A stretch of DNA of 64,000 nucleotides. Origin: CBDCVD01 sp965224015 (GTDB lineage Bacteria > Pseudomonadota > Alphaproteobacteria > Rhizobiales > CBDCVD01). Below the pieces are notes generated by a model. The model saw nothing but the letters and a program-made list of their open reading frames with translations, was not told the origin of the DNA and searched no databases. The DNA is taken from positions 2,914,001 to 2,978,000 of the forward strand of contig OZ245032.1 of the NCBI GenBank assembly GCA_965224015.1, read 5' to 3'. Position 1 is the stretch's first letter, and each line of letters begins with the position of its first letter. Positions 32,088-40,912 of this stretch are shown here, in pieces. The translations under genes and the position numbers were made by a program.

Positions 32088-33080
32088 CTAGATCTCCCGA
32101 CGAACGGGACGAGACAGCAATTGTTCAATGGCGCTCTTTACGGTTACTGTTGCCTGCAGGATCTGCGTAACGGTGGCGGTAATCGGCATATCGATTGCGT
32201 TCTCCACAGCCAGGCTATGGGCAATATGCGCCGTGTGAGCTCCTTCCGCCAGCTTTTCTCCTGACGCTTTGCCGATACTCATCCCCTGGCCAAGGCGCAC
32301 GCCCAGGGCATAATTGCGCGACTGCATACTGGAGGCGGTCAAAACCAGGTCTCCAAGGCCGGATAGCCCCATGAGGGTTTCAGGTTTGGCGCCAAAATGC
32401 CGGGCAAAGCGTGACATCTCCGCAAAGCCCCGGGAAATGAGCGCTGCCCGCGCCGATGCCCCAAGCCTACGCCCTTCGACAACGCCGGCGGCAATGGCAA
32501 GCACGTTCTTGAGAGCGCCACCCAACTCGACACCGATGACGTCATCGCTCGGATAAAGGCGCAAGGCTGGAGCAAAAAGCGCCTGCGCCAGATCCACAGC
32601 AAGCGTGATCTCGCGACACGCCAGGGTCACAGCTGTTGGCAAACCGCGCGCCACGTCATTAGCAAAGCTGGGACCCGACAATACGCCGACCCGAAAGCCT
32701 GGCCCGTATTGTTGCCACACCTCAGACATGCGCTTTCCCGATGTCTGCTCTATTCCCTTGGCACAGATAATGACTGGAACCGTCGGGGCAACAAGAGGTA
32801 CAAGTTCTTGTGCCATCTGAGCAACGCTCTGGGCGGGCACGACCAGCAGAATCACATCTGCACGCACAACCTCCTCAAGGTTTTCCGATGCATAAAGATC
32901 AGATGACAGGGGAACGCCGGCCAGATACCGAGGATTTTCATGCCGGGTATTGACCGCCTGAACGATCGCAGCATCGCGCGCCCAGAGCTGCACCCGGTTT
33001 TGTCGCAGGCAAGCGGCCTGGGCAAGGGCGGTTCCCCAGGCGCCACCGCCAACGACGGCCACGGTGAGACGCTCCGGCAT
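32088..33080 (-). CDS. gpsA: NAD(P)-dependent glycerol-3-phosphate dehydrogenase
   Basis: A 330-residue cytoplasmic enzyme making sn-glycerol-3-phosphate from dihydroxyacetone phosphate for phospholipid synthesis. The Rossmann motif VAVVGGGAWGTALAQAA is at the N-terminus. VPVIICAKGIEQTSGKRMSE, the SGPSFANDVARGLPTAVTLA block, the catalytic-region GVELGGALKNVLAIAAGVVE and LGASARAALISRGFAEMSRF are all as in GpsA. Its ATG overlaps the TGA of tsaD (ATGA), showing translational coupling. The tsaD-gpsA order opposite hemC is common in alphaproteobacteria. Confidence 0.96.
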   Translation of the reverse strand: MPERLTVAVVGGGAWGTALAQAACLRQNRVQLWARDAAIVQAVNTRHENPRYLAGVPLSSDLYASENLEEVVRADVILLVVPAQSVAQMAQELVPLVAPTVPVIICAKGIEQTSGKRMSEVWQQYGPGFRVGVLSGPSFANDVARGLPTAVTLACREITLAVDLAQALFAPALRLYPSDDVIGVELGGALKNVLAIAAGVVEGRRLGASARAALISRGFAEMSRFARHFGAKPETLMGLSGLGDLVLTASSMQSRNYALGVRLGQGMSIGKASGEKLAEGAHTAHIAHSLAVENAIDMPITATVTQILQATVTVKSAIEQLLSRPVRREI

Positions 33081-34177
33081 CAGACTTTCACCTTGCCGCC
33101 GCCGCCGATTATCGGTGCGGCGTCCTCGTCCAGAGGCCAGCGGGCACGCGCCGTGAGAGCCGCGCTTGTGGGAATGCCTGCGACAAGTCGCTCCCGTGCG
33201 GCCCAGGCGATCATTGCCCCATTATCCGCACATAGCGACGCCGGAGGCACGATCAACCGGGCGCCGGCCTGCTCCGCGATCTGCGCAAGCGCCTGGTTAA
33301 TCGCCGCATTTGCCGCCACGCCTCCGGCAACCACCACCTGCGGCGAAGACCCGGGACACACGCGGCGGAACCGTGCAAGGGCTCGCTCCAGACGGTTAAC
33401 CAGAACATCGCAAACCGCAGCCTGAAAACTCGCGCATAGATCGGCAATATCTTCATTGGTCAAAGGCACCGTTTTTTCCGCGTTGATGCGCAAGGCGGTT
33501 TTCAACCCCGCAAAAGAAAAATCAAGGGTTTCGCGGCGCAAAAGCGGACGTGGCAACGCAAAGCGGCGTTTATCACCATCGCGCGCCCACCGCTCCACTT
33601 CAGGCCCTCCCGGATACCCCAGCCCCAGCAACTTGGCGGTCTTGTCAAACGCCTCTCCCAAAGCGTCATCAATGGTCGAACCCCAACGCGTATAGTTGCC
33701 AACACCTTCAACCAGTAAAACCTGCGTATGCCCCCCCGAGACCAACAGCAAAACGTAAGGAAACGTGACCTGGTGAGTCAAGCGGGCGGTCAGGGCGTGG
33801 CCTTCAAGATGGTTGATGGGCACGAACGGCTTATCCAGAGCCGCCGCCAAAGCCCGGCCTGTCGACACCCCAACAAGCAATCCCCCGATCAGGCCGGGAC
33901 CCGCGGTTGCGGCAATGGCATCAATATCACGTAATTCCATGTGCGCCTCGTGCAAGGCTGCAACAATGACCTGGTCCAGAATCTCAACATGGGCACGGGC
34001 GGCAATCTCGGGCACCACGCCGCCAAACACAGCATGATCTTTAACCTGGCTGAAAACAATGTTGCTGCAGATTTCCGGGCCGCCGGGCCCACCCGCAACG
34101 ATCGCTGCCGCGGTTTCATCACAACTCGTTTCAATGCCCAGCACACGAACAGGTCCGGTAAACATGCCTGGTTTCAT
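33080..34177 (-). CDS. tsaD: tRNA N6-threonylcarbamoyladenosine synthase component
   Basis: A 365-residue protein of the Kae1/Qri7/TsaD family. It transfers threonylcarbamoyl to A37 of ANN-decoding tRNAs together with TsaB, TsaE and TsaC. The N-terminal VLGIETSCDETAAAIV is diagnostic. The metal-binding motif is HLEGH in VPINHLEGHALTARL. LLLVSGGHTQVLLVEGVGNY, DDALGEAFDKTAKLLGLGYP, GGPEVERWA, VVAGGVAANAAINQAL and PPASLCADNGAMIAWAA complete the nucleotide-binding ASKHA core. The start could be 34177 or the Met four codons later. The upstream space to hemC (about 155 bp) holds the divergent promoters. TsaB, usually beside rimI, is not found in this window. Confidence 0.96.
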   Translation of the reverse strand: MKPGMFTGPVRVLGIETSCDETAAAIVAGGPGGPEICSNIVFSQVKDHAVFGGVVPEIAARAHVEILDQVIVAALHEAHMELRDIDAIAATAGPGLIGGLLVGVSTGRALAAALDKPFVPINHLEGHALTARLTHQVTFPYVLLLVSGGHTQVLLVEGVGNYTRWGSTIDDALGEAFDKTAKLLGLGYPGGPEVERWARDGDKRRFALPRPLLRRETLDFSFAGLKTALRINAEKTVPLTNEDIADLCASFQAAVCDVLVNRLERALARFRRVCPGSSPQVVVAGGVAANAAINQALAQIAEQAGARLIVPPASLCADNGAMIAWAARERLVAGIPTSAALTARARWPLDEDAAPIIGGGGKVKV

Positions 34178-34332
34178 AACACTCTGTTACGCTCATGATC
34201 AGAGATTGCATCCTGTCCGAACATGATCTAACACACCCTCACAGGAACGAAAACGTCTTTTAGAGCGTGACACGCTCTACCTGTCCGTTAATAGAGAGAT
34301 GTCCAGGTGCGCCTCAAAGCCTTGAGCAACAC

Positions 34333-35283
34333 ATGACCAGGATGAAATCCCCTATGATCAGGATCGGAACCCGAGGCTCTCCCCTGGCGCTCGCCCAAGC
34401 CCATGAAATAAAACAAACCCTGTTGCATCACCACGGGCTTGACGAAAGTCACGTCCCTATTGTGACCATTCAAACGACGGGAGACCGCATTGTAGACCGC
34501 CCCCTGGGGGCGATTGGCGGCAAGGGATTGTTCACCAAGGAAATCGAAGTGGCTTTGCTCTCGGCCGACATTGATATCGCCGTGCATTCGGCCAAGGACA
34601 TGGCAACGGTTTTGCCACAGGGTTTGACCATCGGCTGTATTCCCGCACGCGAGGACCCGCGCGATGTTCTGGTTTGTCCGCATGCCGGTTCCCTTGCGGC
34701 GCTGGCACCGGGGGCGCGGTTGGGAACCGCATCCCTGCGCCGCCAGGCCATGGTGCGGCGTCAGCGTCCAGATATTGATGTGGGCCTGTTGCGCGGCAAT
34801 GTGGGAACACGACTGAAACGCATTGCCCAAGGGCAATTCGATGCGACTATTCTGGCCGCCGCGGGCTTGAAGCGCCTGCAAATGGCCCATGTGGTGACGG
34901 CATATCTGCCATTGAGGACTTTTGTGCCGGCCGTGGCCCAGGGCGCACTCATATTGGAAGTGCGCACAAAGGATACGCGAATCCAGGCTCTCCTGGAGCC
35001 CTTGAACGACCCGCACGCGGCGGCCACGGTTCATGCGGAACGCGCCTTTTTGACAAGGCTTGATGGCTCGTGTCGCACACCAATCGCAGCGCATGCCCGA
35101 ATATCTGACACACGGCTTCATCTTCATGGTATGTTGTTGTCCCCCGACGGCCAGACGATATATGAGGACCGTGCGGTGGGAGATGCCGCCGACGCTCACG
35201 AGATCGGGCAGTCATTGGGCGAGATCATTCGACACCGCGCCGGGGAGACGTTTATGGCCATGATACAGGAAACCAAAGTATGA
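34333..35283 (+). CDS. hemC: Porphobilinogen deaminase (hydroxymethylbilane synthase)
   Basis: About 316 residues. It condenses four porphobilinogens into hydroxymethylbilane in haem biosynthesis. IRIGTRGSPLALAQAHEIKQ at the N-terminus, KGLFTKEIEVALLSADIDIA then VHSAKDM, GTASLRRQAMVRRQRPDIDV, LRGNVGTRLKRI and the dipyrromethane cofactor Cys in LDGSCRTPIAAHA (C247) are all present. The ATG at 34333 is chosen; ATG 34342 or 34354 are possible, while the open frame back to 34267 has no family match. It is followed 85 bp later by hemD. Confidence 0.96.
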   Translation: MTRMKSPMIRIGTRGSPLALAQAHEIKQTLLHHHGLDESHVPIVTIQTTGDRIVDRPLGAIGGKGLFTKEIEVALLSADIDIAVHSAKDMATVLPQGLTIGCIPAREDPRDVLVCPHAGSLAALAPGARLGTASLRRQAMVRRQRPDIDVGLLRGNVGTRLKRIAQGQFDATILAAAGLKRLQMAHVVTAYLPLRTFVPAVAQGALILEVRTKDTRIQALLEPLNDPHAAATVHAERAFLTRLDGSCRTPIAAHARISDTRLHLHGMLLSPDGQTIYEDRAVGDAADAHEIGQSLGEIIRHRAGETFMAMIQETKV

Positions 35284-35368
35284 CTGTTTTGGGTCAGCAT
35301 GTTCCGCTGCCTTGGACAAATTTGGTATCTTGGGGCCTGTAGTCGCAAAAGGGAACCGGAGGGCTCAA

Positions 35369-36136
35369 ATGCGTGTCTTGATCACCCGGGCCTTGCCGGA
35401 GGCAACACGCACCGCGCGTTTGCTGCACCGGTGTGGGGCGACTTGCGACATGGCTCCTATGAGCAAGATCATTTTCCGTGAAAGCGCGCGGGTACCGGAC
35501 CTTTCCTATGGAGCCGTTGTGGTCACAAGCCGCAACGGGGTGCGGGCTCTTGAGCGTCATATGCAGCGAACCCACGACTGGCGTTTTCTGCGATGCCCCC
35601 TCTATGGGGTTGGCGATAAGACTGCGCTTCTTGCGCGCCAGGCGGGGTTCGATCACGTGCGCTCGGCCTCTGGCAATGCCCATGATTTGAGTCGCATGAT
35701 CATTCGCGAATGCGGAGCCGACATTGCACCCATTCTTTATATGGCCGCCGCCGAACGCACGCCGACCCTTGAAGCCGAGCTCAACAAAGCCGGTATTAAC
35801 GTTGTTGCAATCACCGCCTATGACTCTGTCCCCACGAACGCGCTGCCACCAGGGGTTTTTCAGGCGTTGAAACAGGGACAATATGACGCGGCTCTGTACT
35901 ATTCAAAAAGCGCGGCGGTGCGTTTTTGCCAACTAAAAAACATCACAGATTGTATGTCTGGCCTTGAAGCAACGCGGTTTTTCTGCTTGTCTTCGACCAT
36001 CGCACGGGTTTTCGTGGCTAAGGGGCTCGCCGTCACGGTTGCCCCTGAACCTAACGAGCGCGCCCTGTTGCTGGCTCTTAAGAGATACAGCTACGCGTTG
36101 CGCGATGACAAACGATCACGGAGTCATGGGACATAA
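35369..36136 (+). CDS. hemD: Uroporphyrinogen-III synthase
   Basis: A 255-residue protein that cyclises hydroxymethylbilane to uroporphyrinogen III. HemD is poorly conserved, but the start MRVLITRALPEATRTARLLH, GAVVVTSRNGVRALERH, LYGVGDKTALLARQAGFDHV, ILYMAAAERTPTLEAELNKA and YYSKSAAVRFCQL show the two-domain family pattern. It has a good RBS (ggagg near 35357-35361) upstream of ATG 35369. Its place between hemC and the mitofilin gene is the usual alphaproteobacterial order. Confidence 0.93.
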   Translation: MRVLITRALPEATRTARLLHRCGATCDMAPMSKIIFRESARVPDLSYGAVVVTSRNGVRALERHMQRTHDWRFLRCPLYGVGDKTALLARQAGFDHVRSASGNAHDLSRMIIRECGADIAPILYMAAAERTPTLEAELNKAGINVVAITAYDSVPTNALPPGVFQALKQGQYDAALYYSKSAAVRFCQLKNITDCMSGLEATRFFCLSSTIARVFVAKGLAVTVAPEPNERALLLALKRYSYALRDDKRSRSHGT

Positions 36137-36256
36137 GGTTATGGGTCGCTTTTTTGGTGAAAAAAAGATATAATACAATTGGATAGGGCGCTAACAAGGC
36201 AAAGCTCCTGGTGTGCCCGATCAGCCAGACGGGGGACGGCAAGTGGGAGATGTTGA

Positions 36257-37660
36257 ATGACACAGAGCAAGGACGACAGTCCAACGCGGCGCACACCAGC
36301 TGACGCCAAGGCCGGCTCCCGGACTTCCAGGCAAAAACCGCCGACAATTGACTTGGAGGCCACGATTGTTGCGCCCAAAACCGAGGCCGAGACCGCGACC
36401 GACAAAACAAAAACCGCGGGCGCCACGAAATCTGTGGCCAAGAAAACGGCTGCCACAAAAAAGACGCGCAAATCCGCAGCCGGGAAAAAAACATCCCGAG
36501 CCACAAAGAAATCCGCAACGACCCAGACCGGCAAGTCGGCGTCCCCGTCGTCCCCGTCGTCCCCGCCTGGTCCTTCCTCCTCGTCTTCGCCAAAACCATC
36601 AATGGCCACACCGCCGCCGTCCGCATCCAGGGGCAGCCTGATCGGTTATGGCGCTGCCGCTTTTGCCGGAAGTGTGCTGGCACTGATGGGTTCATGGTTC
36701 CTGCAGGGCGGAGCATCAGAGAAGATCGACACTCTGACCCAGGCCCATGACACGCGCCTGACCCGACTGGAGCAAATAACCGACGCCAGTACAAAAGTGG
36801 ATACCTCTGGGGCTATCGACGCTGTGGCCGGCAATGTTCAGCAGCTCCAGAGTGATATGAGCGGGCTCAAAGGTTCGCTGGCTGCATTGCAAACGAGAAT
36901 GGAAGACCTGGACAGGCTCCGTGCACAGATGGCGACTTTGCAGACAGGACTGGAGGCACAGACATCAAACGCAAACGCTAAAACCACGCAGCGTTTTAGC
37001 GGTGTGGAAACCACGCTGCAATCACTCGTCAATGAGATCCGGGCCCTAAAGCAAACAGAAGCAACCCTATACGCGCGTGTTGATGCAGTGGAGGCGCGCG
37101 ATACCCGAGCTACGCAAGCCAATCAAGCGGCGACATTGGCCCTGGGCCTTGTATTTCTAAAACGCGCCGTCGATGCCGGAACCGCCTACGAGAGCGAACT
37201 GCGCACCATTGAGGCCATCGTCGGCGCCGATCCCAGTATCAAACCGTTGCAGCCATTCGCCGCATCAGGCATCCCGAGCACGACACACCTGGCAGGCGAG
37301 TTCGCAGATGTGGCAGCGCATATCGTGACCACAGGCGCGTCACAGGAGAACAATACACAAAGCCTTTCCGATAGGTTATTTTCGGGAGCAAAATCCTATT
37401 TGGGTGTGCGCCGAACCGGCAGCGCGTCAGGGGATGCGCCTGACGCCATTGTCGCCCGTATCCAGGCGCGATTGGATCGGGGCGACATTGATGGTGCCGT
37501 TGACGAATACGATGGTCTGAACCCCGCGGCCAAGGAGATCGGCAAGCCATGGCTGACACGCCTGAAGGCAGCAGGCGCGGCGCGAGCGGCAATGAACACG
37601 CTGATAACGTCAACATTGGCAGCATTGACCCGCTTAAGCCAGATGCCCGGAACACAATAG
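36257..37660 (+). CDS. Mitofilin/Mic60-like inner-membrane protein
   Basis: A 467-residue protein. Residues 1-115 are a disordered Lys/Ala/Thr/Pro-rich cytoplasmic tail. A single membrane segment follows (GYGAAAFAGSVLALMGSWFL, about 131-150), then a coiled-coil region (about 155-290, with heptad-like LTQAHDTRLTRLEQI and LVNEIRALKQTEATLYARVD). The C-terminal part has the mitofilin-type helical block (VARIQARLDRGDIDGAVDEY, then DGLNPAAKEIGKPWLTRLKA). Alphaproteobacterial Mic60 proteins are encoded between hemD and hemY and are the bacterial counterparts of the mitochondrial cristae organiser; they can bend membranes. The orthology here rests on architecture and gene order. Confidence 0.9.
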   Translation: MTQSKDDSPTRRTPADAKAGSRTSRQKPPTIDLEATIVAPKTEAETATDKTKTAGATKSVAKKTAATKKTRKSAAGKKTSRATKKSATTQTGKSASPSSPSSPPGPSSSSSPKPSMATPPPSASRGSLIGYGAAAFAGSVLALMGSWFLQGGASEKIDTLTQAHDTRLTRLEQITDASTKVDTSGAIDAVAGNVQQLQSDMSGLKGSLAALQTRMEDLDRLRAQMATLQTGLEAQTSNANAKTTQRFSGVETTLQSLVNEIRALKQTEATLYARVDAVEARDTRATQANQAATLALGLVFLKRAVDAGTAYESELRTIEAIVGADPSIKPLQPFAASGIPSTTHLAGEFADVAAHIVTTGASQENNTQSLSDRLFSGAKSYLGVRRTGSASGDAPDAIVARIQARLDRGDIDGAVDEYDGLNPAAKEIGKPWLTRLKAAGAARAAMNTLITSTLAALTRLSQMPGTQ

Positions 37661-37808
37661 AGTTTTTGAGCGTTTTTGAGAGTTTTTGAGCGTGGCATTG
37701 GCGTTATGAGCACAGCCAAAGGGCACCGCGCTCACCGGCGGTTAGATCAGCTTTATGCGTTTAATTGAATTCATGGGCATTCCGTATTTTTCTCGTATTT
37801 TGCTATAG
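37661..37808. repeat. Short tandem repeat and degenerate MITE-A before hemY
   Basis: gagtttttgagc-type units repeat three times (about 37661-37692). From 37741 a MITE-A variant runs to the CTATAG at 37803-37808; its right end (tcgtattttgctatag) and interior are recognisable while the left end is replaced by gttagatcagctttatgcg. It lies 40 bp upstream of hemY. Confidence 0.65.
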
Positions 37809-37848
37809 GGAAGAGTTCCGCCGCAATGATAGATGAGGGTTACGCACT

Positions 37849-39597
37849 ATGTTTCGCATCATATTACTGATTTTCTGTGTCGCTCTTGCGGTCATGGGTC
37901 TTGATTGGCTCAGCCAACAAGAGGGCACGGTAACGGTCGAGAACTTTTTTGGTTTTCAAACGCGCCCGTTCTCGCTTGCTGAGGTCTTTGTGGCGCTGGT
38001 AGCGCTGACCGTGATCGCGATCCTTTTGTGGTCTATTGTAACGGCAATATGGCATGCGCCGAAGGCCGTTGTTCAGGGCCACCACGCGCGGCGCAAAAAA
38101 AGGGGCTACGAGAATCTCTCGCGCGGCATGATCGCTGTTGGTGCCGGAAATGCGGTGGCGGCCAGACGCCATGCCAGAAAATCGAAAAGGCTTCTCAATG
38201 AAGACCCTCTCGCGGATCTTTTAATTGCCCAATCGGCGCAATTGGCCGGTGACAATGCGACCGCACGACAAACCTACAAGCAAATGCTCGATAAGCCTGA
38301 AACCCATCTTCTAGGGTTACACGGACTTTACATGGAGGCCAAGCAGGCCAACGAGACCGAGGCGGCACAACATTATGTCAATGAAGCCGCAAAAGCGGCG
38401 CCTAATCTTGACTGGGCCGGAAAGGCGCGATTTGAAAACCTGTGTGCCACGGGAAAGTGGGACGAGGCACTGGTTGTTTTGCAACAAAATCTGAAAAACC
38501 GTCTGATCGACAAGGAAACGGCCAAGCGCCAGAGGGCTGTATTGCTGACCGGTCTGGCGCTACGCAACGAAGATGCCGAGCCGGACAAAGCGCGCGGGCA
38601 GGCTCTTGAGGCCCATAATCTGGCTCCCGACCTTGTCCCCGCTGCGGTGGTGGCCGCGCGCTTGTTCTCAAACCGCGGCAATATTCGCAAGGCCACCAAT
38701 GTCATAGAGACGACGTGGAAAATTTCCCCCCATCCAGAGTTGGCCGAGGCCTATGCGCGGGTGCGGCCAGGCGATTCGACACGCGACCGTTACACACGCA
38801 TCAAGACCCTGGCGGCCATGTATCGCACCCATCCAGAAAGCTATCTTGCGCTCGCCCAAGCGGCTATTGACGCCATGCAATGGTCCGAGGCACGTATAGC
38901 CCTGGGAACCGTACTTGCCGAAGCCCCCACCCAGCGCTCTCTCGCCATGATGGCCGAACTGGAACACGCCGAGCACGATGACACGGGCGCTGCGCGTGAA
39001 TGGCTGTCCCGCGCCGTGCGCGCCCCCAAGGACGCCGCCTGGGTCGCGGGCAATTATGTCTCACAGATTTGGGCCCCCATTTCCCCGGAAACCGGAGAGC
39101 TTGACGTGTTTGAATGGAAAGCGCCGGAAGGCGGCGAGGAGGCCGCCCAAACGATTATTCTTGAGTTGCAAGAGGCCTACGAAAATCAGGAGCAGGCCCG
39201 CGTCGAAACAAAAAAAGCCAAGGCCCAACGCATTGAAGACATAGCTGCAGAAGACGCCGATCGGGAAGCCGGCAGCAAAAGCGCGCAGAGCGATCCGCCA
39301 CAATCGAAGCCGCATAAGACCGCCAACATATCAATAAGTGGAGCCAGGACAGCAGCGATCCCTGTTCGCGGGACCGACGGGCCCATCGATAGCCACGCCA
39401 CCAATGGGGCCAAAGCAACCGGCGATGGCAAGACCAGGGCCAAGGCGCAAAAAGGTCAATCTTCGTCGGAAAACCCAAGAGACGCCAAAAAGGACGACGG
39501 GACAAACCTGCCAGCGCCGTCAAACGGTACCAAGCCTGCCAAGGCCCCCAAACCCCCCAAGCCGCCCTTGCCGGATGACCCGGGCACCGGACCGTAA
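37849..39597 (+). CDS. hemY: HemY-like TPR membrane protein
   Basis: A 582-residue inner-membrane protein of the HemY N-terminal family (the TPR protein of haem gene clusters, not protoporphyrinogen oxidase). Two membrane segments lie at about residues 1-20 and 40-62. Between and after them come VTVENFFGFQTRPFSLAEVF and the basic RRKKRGYENLSRGMIAVGAG segment, then TPR-like helical repeats to about residue 420. The C-terminal 150 residues are disordered, Lys/Pro/Ala-rich and end PKPPKPPLPDDPGTGP. Its role in haem synthesis or membrane organisation is not settled for the family. Its position after the mitofilin gene is conserved in alphaproteobacteria. Confidence 0.9.
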   Translation: MFRIILLIFCVALAVMGLDWLSQQEGTVTVENFFGFQTRPFSLAEVFVALVALTVIAILLWSIVTAIWHAPKAVVQGHHARRKKRGYENLSRGMIAVGAGNAVAARRHARKSKRLLNEDPLADLLIAQSAQLAGDNATARQTYKQMLDKPETHLLGLHGLYMEAKQANETEAAQHYVNEAAKAAPNLDWAGKARFENLCATGKWDEALVVLQQNLKNRLIDKETAKRQRAVLLTGLALRNEDAEPDKARGQALEAHNLAPDLVPAAVVAARLFSNRGNIRKATNVIETTWKISPHPELAEAYARVRPGDSTRDRYTRIKTLAAMYRTHPESYLALAQAAIDAMQWSEARIALGTVLAEAPTQRSLAMMAELEHAEHDDTGAAREWLSRAVRAPKDAAWVAGNYVSQIWAPISPETGELDVFEWKAPEGGEEAAQTIILELQEAYENQEQARVETKKAKAQRIEDIAAEDADREAGSKSAQSDPPQSKPHKTANISISGARTAAIPVRGTDGPIDSHATNGAKATGDGKTRAKAQKGQSSSENPRDAKKDDGTNLPAPSNGTKPAKAPKPPKPPLPDDPGTGP

Positions 39598-39636
39598 TCG
39601 CTTGCCCTGTCAAGCCCTGACACGCTCTAGAACCCC

Positions 39637-40098
39637 TCATTCGCCCTTATCGTCAGCCGGTTTTCGGTTCTCCTTGTCGATGGGAACACCGTAGAGTTCG
39701 AGTCGGTGATCAACAAGTTCGTAGCCCAGCTTTTTCGCGATGATTTCCTGTAGACGTTCGATTTCGGTATCGCGGAACTCAATAACCTCACCCGAGCGCA
39801 GATCAATGAGGTGGTCATGGTGCTTGCGCAGGGCTGGTTCATAACGTGCGCGACCATCGCGAAACTCGTGGCGCTCAATGATCCCCGCATCCTCAAACAG
39901 TTTAAGGGTTCGATAGACGGTCGATATGGAAATATTGCCATCGACGGCCGCGGCACGCCTGTACAGCTCCTCTACGTCCGGATGATCATCCGCATGGGAC
40001 ACAACACGCGCGATGACCCGGCGCTGTTCTGTCATGCGCATGCCTTTTTCGACACAAAGGTCCTCGATTGTGACGTTTGATCGCGCTCTATTCGCCAT
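39637..40098 (-). CDS. Fur-family metal-responsive repressor
   Basis: A 153-residue protein. The N-terminal winged helix includes MRMTEQRRVIARVVSHADDH then PDVEELYRRA, and the recognition region ISISTVYRTLKLFEDAGIIE then RHEF. The dimerisation/metal domain has the HHDHLIDLRSGEVIEF block and E/H ligands (ERLQEIIAKKLGYELVDHRL then ELYG). It is shorter in cysteines than classical Fur: no CxxC zinc motif is visible, as in many alphaproteobacterial Fur/Mur proteins. It may sense iron or manganese. Direction and neighbourhood (rimI upstream) match other alphaproteobacteria, where the order is tsaB-rimI-fur. Confidence 0.93.
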   Translation of the reverse strand: MANRARSNVTIEDLCVEKGMRMTEQRRVIARVVSHADDHPDVEELYRRAAAVDGNISISTVYRTLKLFEDAGIIERHEFRDGRARYEPALRKHHDHLIDLRSGEVIEFRDTEIERLQEIIAKKLGYELVDHRLELYGVPIDKENRKPADDKGE

Positions 40099-40114
40099 GT
40101 TTGCTCACTTGTTA

Positions 40115-40214
40115 TTACCCCGGTTGCGGATAGGGGCTTTTCCCACGCTTTATCGGTTCATTATCATGCAAAGGCGGATCCGGCCATTTACTTGATCATA
40201 AGCCATAACCGGGG
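40115..40214. repeat. Repeat C copy 2
   Basis: About 100 bp matching 18383-18480, here starting ccccggttgcgg and ending aaccgggg, so this copy shows a clear terminal inverted repeat. It fills most of the fur-rimI gap. Confidence 0.75.
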
Positions 40215-40277
40215 ATGTTATAGTATTACATGCGCGCCCATCGCAAGCGCCCCTAATAAAAAAATTCTGTCTTTGCC

Positions 40278-40832
40278 TTAAACATTGATGTCCAGATCCC
40301 GCGCCATAATCAACGCCGTCGCCGGGGCCAGATCTGCCTGTCGGTTATAATTTTTACGCTCACCAACACGTTGGAAAGATAATCCTTCATATAAAGATAT
40401 AGCAGACAGATTATTTTCATCAACTTCGAGCACAAGGCGCCGGACACCACGGCGATTGAGTTGCGCAGCCAGACTTACCATAAGCGCGCGTGCATGACCA
40501 CGGCGACGATAGCGTTCCGTTGTTGCAAGGGATAGGATTTCCGCCGCATCAGCGCCCACATGCGCAACAACGAAGCCGACAATCATCCTGTTCATCTTAT
40601 GCAATTTATGTGATTTATGCATCTTATGCATCTTGTACAGGGTATTGGCGCGGGCATCGCCACGCCTGGCCACCATGGCGACAATATGCCGGTCGGTAAG
40701 AAGCGCCTCCAGCTCCGTTGCGCTCCAGGAGCGATCGAACGCCTGCGCATGGATTGCCGCCATCGCCTCAGCATCAACGCTCAAGGCGGGCTCAATAACA
40801 ACCTGGGTTCGCATCAACGGCGGGCGCTTCAT
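40278..40832 (-). CDS. rimI: RimI-like GNAT acetyltransferase with a Lys/Met/His repeat insertion
   Basis: A 184-residue GNAT protein. RSWSATELEALL, AEILSLATTERYRRRGHARA (with the acetyl-CoA pyrophosphate loop RRRGHA), LVLEVDENNLSAISLYEGLS and FQRVGERKNYN follow the RimI order; RimI acetylates the N-terminus of ribosomal protein S18. Residues 67-83 (KMHKMHKSHKLHKMNRM) are an insertion between the usual beta strands, encoded by a 9-bp microsatellite (atgcatctt-type units, about 40590-40640). The gene is followed by fur. Where tsaB would normally lie upstream there are 85 bp and then an IS481 element. Confidence 0.87.
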   Translation of the reverse strand: MKRPPLMRTQVVIEPALSVDAEAMAAIHAQAFDRSWSATELEALLTDRHIVAMVARRGDARANTLYKMHKMHKSHKLHKMNRMIVGFVVAHVGADAAEILSLATTERYRRRGHARALMVSLAAQLNRRGVRRLVLEVDENNLSAISLYEGLSFQRVGERKNYNRQADLAPATALIMARDLDINV

Positions 40833-40912
40833 AACACGTCACAACAAGTCCCGGCACAAACTTGCACTGCATTTTCACAAAACTCGCGCCTGACATCAAC
40901 CGCACACACGCT

